Part shown: positions 58,694-64,000 of the stretch, in pieces
Layout: each line of letters begins with the position of its first letter
How positions within the stretch are numbered: position 1 is the stretch's first letter
Assembly (NCBI GenBank): GCA_028713995.1
Contig: JAQTNF010000010.1
Coordinates: 1-64,000 of the forward strand
Length of the DNA stretch: 64,000 nucleotides
Origin: Deltaproteobacteria bacterium
GTDB lineage: Bacteria > Myxococcota_A > Polyangia > JAAYKL01
Direction of reading: 5' to 3'
Position numbers and translations under genes: made by a program
The notes under the pieces: generated by a model
Seen by the model: the letters and a program-made list of their open reading frames with translations, nothing else
Databases searched by the model: none
Told to the model about the DNA's origin: nothing

Positions 58694-59637
58694 TCCCACA
58701 GATCGACCGCGGCGATCGTCTCGTCGAAACCGCGCGACGGGGCATAGCCGAGCTTCTCGCGCGCCCGCGAGTCGTCCACCATGCACACGTAGCGGATGTA
58801 GCTCACGTACGCCGGCTTGAGCGCTGTCTTGCCGATGCGGCCGAGCTCCTTGATGACCGGCGAGGCGAGCACGTGGGGCACGCGCACGACGCGCCGCCGC
58901 AAACGCTCAAGGACGCGGCTCAAGGGCATGGGAGGCGGCCCGGCCACGTTGAAGATTCCGCGCACGCCCGGCGCGAGCGCGAGGCGCAACGCGCGCACCG
59001 CGTCCTCCTCGTGCAGGAGCTGGATCATGGGATCGTAGCCGAGGAGCACGGGCACGGGCGCGAGGCGCAGGTAGCGCGCCATGGCGCCCGCCACGTGGCC
59101 CACGATGTGGCACGGCCGCAGGATTACGGTCTCGATGTCGGGCCGCTTCCAGAAGAAGCTCTGGGCCATCATGTCCACGTCGCGCAGGGCCGAGAGATCC
59201 GCGGCCAAAAGTGGCGCCTCCTCGGAGAGGAACTGCGGGTTCGTCGCGCTGGCGCCGTAGACGTCGGCCGACGAGAGCAGCACGAGCTTCTTCACGTGGT
59301 ACGCGTCGCAATACTCGAGGAGCCGTGAGAAGCTCAAGGCCGCCGCGGCAAAGCCCTGCTCCTTGCCCTCCCCTCCCGCGGAGTGGAACGGCCCCAGGTG
59401 CACGGCCGCGCCCACGAGGCCGCGCCGGAAGATGTCGCGCGTGGCCCTGCGGCGCAGGTCGGTCATGTGGTGGGTCACGTCCGCGGGGCGCGCTGCGAAA
59501 TCCCGCGGATCGAGCGCCAGGACCTCGTCCGTGCGGTGCAGGCGGCGCACGACCAGGTGCCCCAGGCGTCCGGCCGCGCCCGAGACGGCCACCGGCCCCG
59601 GGAACGCCCGTCCGGCCTCTTTGGCCGACATGGTCAT
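58690..59637 (-). CDS. SDR-like NAD-binding protein lacking YxxxK
   Basis: A 315-residue extended-SDR protein. The N-terminal nucleotide-binding motif is VSGAAGRLGHLVVRRL, and LVLLSSADVYG is typical. At the catalytic YxxxK position the sequence reads ALRDVDMMAQ, with no Tyr or Lys in register. LRPCHIVGH and FNVAGPPPMPL complete the fold. It may bind a nucleotide cofactor without catalysing. Start and stop overlap the neighbouring genes (TGATG and ATGA), so it is co-translated with the acyltransferase and kup. Confidence 0.85.
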   Translation of the reverse strand: MTMSAKEAGRAFPGPVAVSGAAGRLGHLVVRRLHRTDEVLALDPRDFAARPADVTHHMTDLRRRATRDIFRRGLVGAAVHLGPFHSAGGEGKEQGFAAAALSFSRLLEYCDAYHVKKLVLLSSADVYGASATNPQFLSEEAPLLAADLSALRDVDMMAQSFFWKRPDIETVILRPCHIVGHVAGAMARYLRLAPVPVLLGYDPMIQLLHEEDAVRALRLALAPGVRGIFNVAGPPPMPLSRVLERLRRRVVRVPHVLASPVIKELGRIGKTALKPAYVSYIRYVCMVDDSRAREKLGYAPSRGFDETIAAVDLWE

Positions 59638-60554
59638 CACCAGAAGATGTGGCGCCGCGCGGCCCGCTGCCTGTCGACCATGGTGCGCACGCGGCCGCGG
59701 ACCTGCTCCGCCATCGCGTCCACCACGGCGTCCTCGTCGTCGGGATCGCCGGTGAACGTCATGGGCTCGCCGAACTCGAGGCGGTAGCGCACGGGCAGCG
59801 GCAGAAGCCCGGCGACGGGCACGATCATCTGGGCCCATACGGGCAGGGACGGCAGACCGATCATCCTGCCGACCCCCTTCAGGTTGTAAAGCGTGGGGTA
59901 CTGCTCCTCGGCGCCCACCACCGCCACGGGCACGACCGGCGCCTTGGCCGCGAGCGCGAGCCGCACGAACCCGGAGTGGAACGGCTTGAGCTCGTAGGCC
60001 TCGTCCACGGTCTTGGTGATGGCGTCCATGCCCTCGGGGAACGCGAGCAGCACCTCGCCGCGCTCGAGCAGACGCTCCGCGTTCTCGGGCGTGCCCACGG
60101 CCACCCCTGCCCGCGACAGGTACGTGGAGACGAACGGCAGGGAAGGCACCCACTTGTCGACCATGCTGCGCGCGAGGCGCGGCGGGGTCCCCTCGAGGAG
60201 CAGGGCGGTCGTGATCATGACGCCGTCGATGGGCAGCTGGCCTCCGTGGTTCGCCACGACGATGACCGGTCCGGCGGGCACGTTTGCGAGCCCCGTGGTC
60301 TCGCAGCGGAAGTAGACCTTGTAGAGGAACGCCGCGCCGACCGCGATGCGCCGCAGCGTGGCCGGCTCCATGCCGAACGGGTCGATGCCCTCGGGACCCA
60401 CGGCGGCCGAGACCGCGGCCAGGCGCTGGTCCAGATCCGAAAGCGCCTCCTCGCGGAACCTCTGCAGGGTCGAGCCGCCCCGCGCCACCAAGCGCCCGAC
60501 GAATTCGAGGAGTTCCTGCACGTGCTCGAACCCTCGTCTGTGCTGTTCGTCCAT
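59637..60554 (-). CDS. PlsC-like lysophospholipid acyltransferase
   Basis: A 305-residue acyltransferase of the LPLAT superfamily. The motif VVANHGGQLPIDG contains the catalytic His and Asp (H-x6-D, as in the DAGAT-like branch), and AFPEGMDAI is the second glycerophosphate-binding block. VPVAVVGAEE follows. Probable 1-acylglycerol-3-phosphate or wax/diacylglycerol acyltransferase. It is translationally coupled to the SDR-like gene. Confidence 0.88.
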   Translation of the reverse strand: MDEQHRRGFEHVQELLEFVGRLVARGGSTLQRFREEALSDLDQRLAAVSAAVGPEGIDPFGMEPATLRRIAVGAAFLYKVYFRCETTGLANVPAGPVIVVANHGGQLPIDGVMITTALLLEGTPPRLARSMVDKWVPSLPFVSTYLSRAGVAVGTPENAERLLERGEVLLAFPEGMDAITKTVDEAYELKPFHSGFVRLALAAKAPVVPVAVVGAEEQYPTLYNLKGVGRMIGLPSLPVWAQMIVPVAGLLPLPVRYRLEFGEPMTFTGDPDDEDAVVDAMAEQVRGRVRTMVDRQRAARRHIFW

Positions 60555-60615
60555 GTCCGGAGGAGCCTGCCGCCGCGGTCGGGCGATGTCAAGCGAGAGG
60601 GGATGCGCGAAGGGC

Positions 60616-61851
60616 TCAGCCGGCGTTGGACGGGGCGGGGCTCGGGGCGATCCCGGCGGGGGACGGCGCGGGCGGCTCGGCCGCGACCGGTGCGGGCGAA
60701 AGCACAGGCGCCGCGGCCTGCAGCGCGCTCGCGGCGTTCCCGAGGGCCTGCTCCGCGTCGGAAGAGGCCTCGGCCGTGAGCTGGTCGACGATCGGCCGGC
60801 GCCTCTTGGCGCGGATGTCCTCGATCTCCGCCGCGGTCATGCCGGCCTTCCCGTAGATGGCCTGCTCGCCCGGCCGCGAATAGTCGATCCACCACGCGTT
60901 CTTCTCGCGCGTGTCCATGTGGATGAAGACCGAGTTCGGGTAAAAGCCCACGCCCGCGCCGTCGAAGCCGCGCACGAAGCCGACCAGGGTCTTGTTGGGG
61001 ATGCCCTGGACGCGGAAGTCGAGCGCCTGGCCCTTGGTGTGGTAGGACCACGCTGACTTGTCCTGGGAAATCCTCTGTCCCGAGATGACCTCGACGCGGC
61101 GGCCGGGATACTTGTCGACCACCCTCTGGAGGAGCTCGACGAGGCGCGGGTGGAGCGGGAACGGAGGCTCGCCGCGCAGGGGACCGGCCATGGCCGAGAG
61201 CGCCACGATGCCCTTTTCGTAGGCCCGGCCGTTGCAGGTGCACAAGGACGCGCGGACCGTGGTGTCGTTCTGCACGCGGTACAACGTGACCTCGGGCTTG
61301 AGGCACGGCACGAGCTCCACGACCTCGGTGGCGCCGGGGATGAGGATGCGGGCGCCCGCGCGCAGGCGGCTCGGATCCTTGAGGTTGTTCGCGCGCACGA
61401 TGTCGCGCACCTTCATCTTGTACGCGGCCGCGATGCGCGTCAGGCTGAACCCCTTGGGCACCTCGATGACCACGCCCTTGGGCTTCGCCGGCACGGCCTT
61501 GTCGACTCCGGGAAGCACGAGCACAAGCCCCTCGCGCACCTGATCCGCGTTCTTGATGTTGTTGGCCTTCATGAGGGTCTTCCGCGCGATGCCGTGGACG
61601 CGGGCGATGGAGGTGAGGGAGTCTCCGGAAACCACGATGTAGCGGACCGGCTCCGGCTTGGCCTTGGCCTCGGCCTTGGCTTCGGGCTTGATCTCGGGCT
61701 TGGCCCTGATCGTTTCGGCCACGGAGTTGTCCTTGACCGAATTCTCGGCAGGCCTGGACGCATGGGCGGACAGGGTGAAGGCCCACGCAGCCGTGGCGAG
61801 GAACATGGCCGTCATCCAGGTCAGGATTGGGTCGTTCTGGCGCAGTCTCAT
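60616..61851 (-). CDS. LysM protein with M15-like (DUF882) peptidase domain
   Basis: A 411-residue exported protein. After an N-terminal signal peptide (MTAMFLATAAWAFTLSAHA) and a Lys/Glu/Ala-rich linker come two LysM domains (about 69-115 and 122-172) that bind peptidoglycan. The DUF882/YcbK-like domain is at about 225-350, with SAWSYHTKGQALDFRV and VFIHMD as metal-binding motifs. The tail is Ala/Pro-rich. GGAGGTCG precedes the ATG. It should act on or bind the cell wall in the periplasm. Confidence 0.92.
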   Translation of the reverse strand: MRLRQNDPILTWMTAMFLATAAWAFTLSAHASRPAENSVKDNSVAETIRAKPEIKPEAKAEAKAKPEPVRYIVVSGDSLTSIARVHGIARKTLMKANNIKNADQVREGLVLVLPGVDKAVPAKPKGVVIEVPKGFSLTRIAAAYKMKVRDIVRANNLKDPSRLRAGARILIPGATEVVELVPCLKPEVTLYRVQNDTTVRASLCTCNGRAYEKGIVALSAMAGPLRGEPPFPLHPRLVELLQRVVDKYPGRRVEVISGQRISQDKSAWSYHTKGQALDFRVQGIPNKTLVGFVRGFDGAGVGFYPNSVFIHMDTREKNAWWIDYSRPGEQAIYGKAGMTAAEIEDIRAKRRRPIVDQLTAEASSDAEQALGNAASALQAAAPVLSPAPVAAEPPAPSPAGIAPSPAPSNAG

Positions 61852-61893
61852 GGCGACCTCCTTGCTTCTGACACTTATATGGACTTACTTTAT

Positions 61894-61925
61894 CCTACAT
61901 GTCAAATATTATAGTCAATTGTAGG
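61894..61925 (-). promoter_or_regulatory. AT-rich promoter region with inverted repeat
   Basis: CCTACA (61894-61899) and TGTAGG (61920-61925) flank 20 AT-rich bases that hold two TTGACW hexamers on the - strand. It is just upstream of the LysM gene. TATAAG lies further downstream. Probably the promoter and operator of that gene; the exact -35/-10 pair is unclear. Confidence 0.45.
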
Positions 61926-61954
61926 ACAACGCACACATCAACACCCGAGCTGTT

Positions 61955-63946
61955 TCAGGGCAAGAGAATGTCCAGGAGCACGGAGACGAGGGAGAAGGGA
62001 CGGGCCGCATGGCTCGGCATCGAGCACGACCAGCCCGAGGCCGTGGACCCGGGTCCGACGTCCGGGGCGTCGATCCCGGCGTCCGGGGGTTGGGGCAGGA
62101 CCGACGCGAAGTACAAAGTCGCGTCCACGATCACGGTCGAAGCCTCGGTCTCGGACGAGAGCAGGACGAAGAGCTCCTCGCCGGGCGCGAGCGGGAGCTC
62201 GCCGATGACCGGAAAGTCCACGCTCTTGGGCGCATGGGTCCACGTGCGGTCTGCCTCGACCGCAAAGGCCGGGACGGAGTTGTCGTCCTTGAGCTGGTCG
62301 TGGGGCGTCCACGTGACCTTCACCGGCGCGCCGCGCGAGACATGCACCGCGTATCCGGGTTCCTCCCCGGACGAGGAGCGCCACGCGAAGGTCATGTGCA
62401 TGGAGGCCGCGCCGGCCGGCACCGTGACGCGCCACTGAAGGCCGAACGGGTAGTCGTTGCCGCCCGTGCGTTTGCGGCCGTAGCCGTACACCCGGCTCGT
62501 CTCTCCCTCGGACATGGGCACGAAGCGGTCGAGGCACGCCGGATCGCGCAGCCCGCGCGCAACGGCCGCCTCCTCGATGATCGAGGCCGCCTCTGGCCCC
62601 ACGCCGGCCGCGCCCTCGCCCGCCATATCGGCCGCCGATTGCTCGAGCGTGCCGACGAAATCGGCGAAGGTGGCCTCGGTCGGAATGAACGGCAGGCTGC
62701 GGTACACCACGTTGTTCCACGCCTGCGCGCCGATGCGCTCGCGCACGTCCCACCCGAACGCGGACACGATGACGGCCTCCATGTGCCCCTCGGACTTCAC
62801 CCACTCGGGGCACGTGGACCGGTTGTCCGCGGTGCGGCTCAACACCACGTAGCTGTTCATGACCGGATCGCCGGCGAACGTCTCGGCCCAGATGTCCGCG
62901 AGCCCCTCTTCGAGCCCGGCCCCGGACATGTCGATGCCGTGCTCGTCGCGCACGAGCGACACATGGGACCACAGGGAGTGGTTGATGGCGTGGCCATATT
63001 CGTGGAACGCCACGTCCGAGTCGTAGGCGAAGTCGACGGTGTCCTCACCGAACACGATGAAGGGAGGAATCTCCTTGCTGCCCGAGTAGAACGCGGCGTT
63101 GTACCAGGCGAGGCCCACCCTGACCTCGATCCAGGTGTGGCCGTCGAACAGGCCGTTCCAGCCGAAGGTCTCGCGCATCCAGCGGGAGACGCGCGTGACG
63201 TTGTGGTAGGCGTTCACCTCGGCGAACGGGTCGTCGAAGGTGTAGGGCTCGAGGTCCGGCTCGTAGAAGAAGCGGCCCTGACTGTCCCGCTGCGCCGTGG
63301 GTTTGCGGTCGTCGCACGTCTTGGTGTCGAAGCAGCGTTCGACCCGGGCGTAAGCGCCGAAGAGCTTGTCGCCGGGCGGATCGAGGTCGGTCAGCTCCTC
63401 GTCCGCCGTGAGCGGCGTGGTCGCCGGATTCTCGGGGAAGACCCTTCCGATAGCGGTGTCCGGGTGAAGCAGCGGCTCGGCATGGAGCACGACCATGTTG
63501 CGCGCCGACAGGTAGAGCAGCATGGGCTCCCCATCCGGTTGCGATCTCGCGACCACGCGCACGATCCACGCCGCGCCCACCGCGCGACCTGACCATATCG
63601 CCGGGCCCCAGTATTCATCCACGCTCCACCCTCGCGCCGAAGCCCACGCGCGAACCTGCGCTTCGCTCGGGAAAGCGGGGAGAGAGCCCAGGTCCGACAG
63701 ATCGGGAAGATCCCACAGGACGCGTCCGACACGTCCGAAAGGTCCGACCTGTCCGACCACTCGGCGATCGGCCACCGGCACTCCGTCGTAGAAGAGCTCG
63801 CGCGACACGATGTGCTGGCCGAGATGCGTGCGCTCCACGGCCGGCCCGAGGCGCAGCTCCCCTGCAACGAGCGGGCACGACGCACATAGGGCGACAACGG
63901 CGAGAAGCAGGGTGCCAGCGTGTCTCACGGGGAAAGCGTAGCACAT
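61955..63946 (-). CDS. Secreted HEYGH zinc metalloprotease (M4/M36-like)
   Basis: A 663-residue exported protein with a signal peptide (GTLLLAVVALCASCPLVAG). A propeptide-like region follows to about 200. The catalytic motif FHEYGHAINH lies near 315-325 and the glutamate of GLEEGLADIWAE near 345, so it belongs to the gluzincins. A beta-rich domain follows to about 610. The C-terminus (TASGWSCSMPSHAARPF then a short hydrophobic stretch) resembles a MYXO-CTERM signal that has lost its basic end. Four tandem 9-mers occur in the N-terminal part. Confidence 0.88.
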   Translation of the reverse strand: MCYAFPVRHAGTLLLAVVALCASCPLVAGELRLGPAVERTHLGQHIVSRELFYDGVPVADRRVVGQVGPFGRVGRVLWDLPDLSDLGSLPAFPSEAQVRAWASARGWSVDEYWGPAIWSGRAVGAAWIVRVVARSQPDGEPMLLYLSARNMVVLHAEPLLHPDTAIGRVFPENPATTPLTADEELTDLDPPGDKLFGAYARVERCFDTKTCDDRKPTAQRDSQGRFFYEPDLEPYTFDDPFAEVNAYHNVTRVSRWMRETFGWNGLFDGHTWIEVRVGLAWYNAAFYSGSKEIPPFIVFGEDTVDFAYDSDVAFHEYGHAINHSLWSHVSLVRDEHGIDMSGAGLEEGLADIWAETFAGDPVMNSYVVLSRTADNRSTCPEWVKSEGHMEAVIVSAFGWDVRERIGAQAWNNVVYRSLPFIPTEATFADFVGTLEQSAADMAGEGAAGVGPEAASIIEEAAVARGLRDPACLDRFVPMSEGETSRVYGYGRKRTGGNDYPFGLQWRVTVPAGAASMHMTFAWRSSSGEEPGYAVHVSRGAPVKVTWTPHDQLKDDNSVPAFAVEADRTWTHAPKSVDFPVIGELPLAPGEELFVLLSSETEASTVIVDATLYFASVLPQPPDAGIDAPDVGPGSTASGWSCSMPSHAARPFSLVSVLLDILLP
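63722..63757. repeat. Tandem 9-mers with GTCCGA core
   Basis: Four units of NNGTCCGAN in tandem (GCGTCCGAC, ACGTCCGAA, AGGTCCGAC, CTGTCCGAC) within the metalloprotease gene, plus a further GGTCCGAC at 63691. They encode VGQVGPFGRVGRV on the - strand. The same core is found at 35042-35066. Confidence 0.7.
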
Positions 63947-63949
63947 GGC

Positions 63950-64000
63950 TCACGCAGGCGCAGCGCGCCTTCGGTCGAGCCCCACGACGTACACCTCGTA
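63950..64000 (-). CDS. Partial gene, C-terminal end only
   Basis: The - strand reads YEVYVVGLDRRRAAPA and stop, open to the window edge, and ends three bases before the protease ATG. It is too short to identify. The tight spacing suggests an operon with the protease. Confidence 0.35.
   Translation of the reverse strand, partial: YEVYVVGLDRRRAAPA

Overview
The window looks like chromosomal DNA of a high-GC, Gram-negative member of the Myxococcota / former Deltaproteobacteria, probably from an uncultured lineage. The clues are two PilZ proteins of the myxobacterial type, a giant AgmK/GltI-like TPR protein, several lipoproteins with clear lipoboxes, a secreted HEYGH metalloprotease with a degenerate MYXO-CTERM-like tail, a eukaryote-type (GT3) glycogen synthase and an SDR-type threonine dehydrogenase. 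This placement is inferred from gene content; no rRNA or tRNA gene was seen. Most genes are tightly packed, with many ATGA, GTGA or TTGA stop/start overlaps.

Layout. 1-1500 (+): a PilZ protein, a Cys-rich unknown and a stand-alone excisionase-type HTH protein behind an AT-rich promoter with overlapping palindromes. 1532-4884 (-): HIT hydrolase, zinc-ribbon membrane protein, atpZ, atpB, atpE and a cyclophilin lipoprotein. 5118-5306 (+): a 62-aa unknown. 5349-9089 (-): rho, rpmE, a DUF1385 membrane protein and prfA, preceded by a long rho leader. 9321-23949 (-): an orphan Cache-like/HAMP sensor with no output domain, a HEAT-repeat protein, a TPR lipoprotein and a 3851-residue TPR protein built mainly from 72-residue modules. 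This last block is the best candidate for an undescribed system. It partly recalls the AglT/AgmK components of myxobacterial gliding machinery.

24083-31407 (+): a histone-deacetylase-fold hydrolase, then an operon of winged-helix-like protein, response regulator/GAF/HD-GYP, HAMP histidine kinase, rph and rdgB. The 3' end of rdgB is duplicated as a perfect 42-bp direct repeat flanking a DUF433/DUF5615 toxin-antitoxin cassette, followed by a PilZ gene. Each repeat copy carries a TGATATAAA extended -10 element. 31499-39276 (+): metH, GT3 glycogen synthase, a methyltransferase-GT2 fusion and two half-size SMR/EamA-like membrane proteins. 39288-46903: a FitAB-like VapBC pair, kbl and SDR-type tdh back to back (threonine to glycine), cysC, a small Cys protein, a two-subunit M16 peptidase and a Phd/PIN toxin-antitoxin pair with a visible operator.

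47235-58693: an atypical HIT protein (HxHxF), a helical-bundle lipoprotein, a 26-aa membrane peptide, kdpFABCDE, and convergently kup. This is a potassium-uptake island with a high-affinity pump, its two-component regulator and a constitutive-type transporter. 58690-64000 (-): an SDR-like protein that has lost YxxxK, a PlsC-like acyltransferase, a LysM/M15-like wall protein, the HEYGH protease and the tail of one more gene. Three toxin-antitoxin modules lie within about 17 kb in an otherwise housekeeping region.
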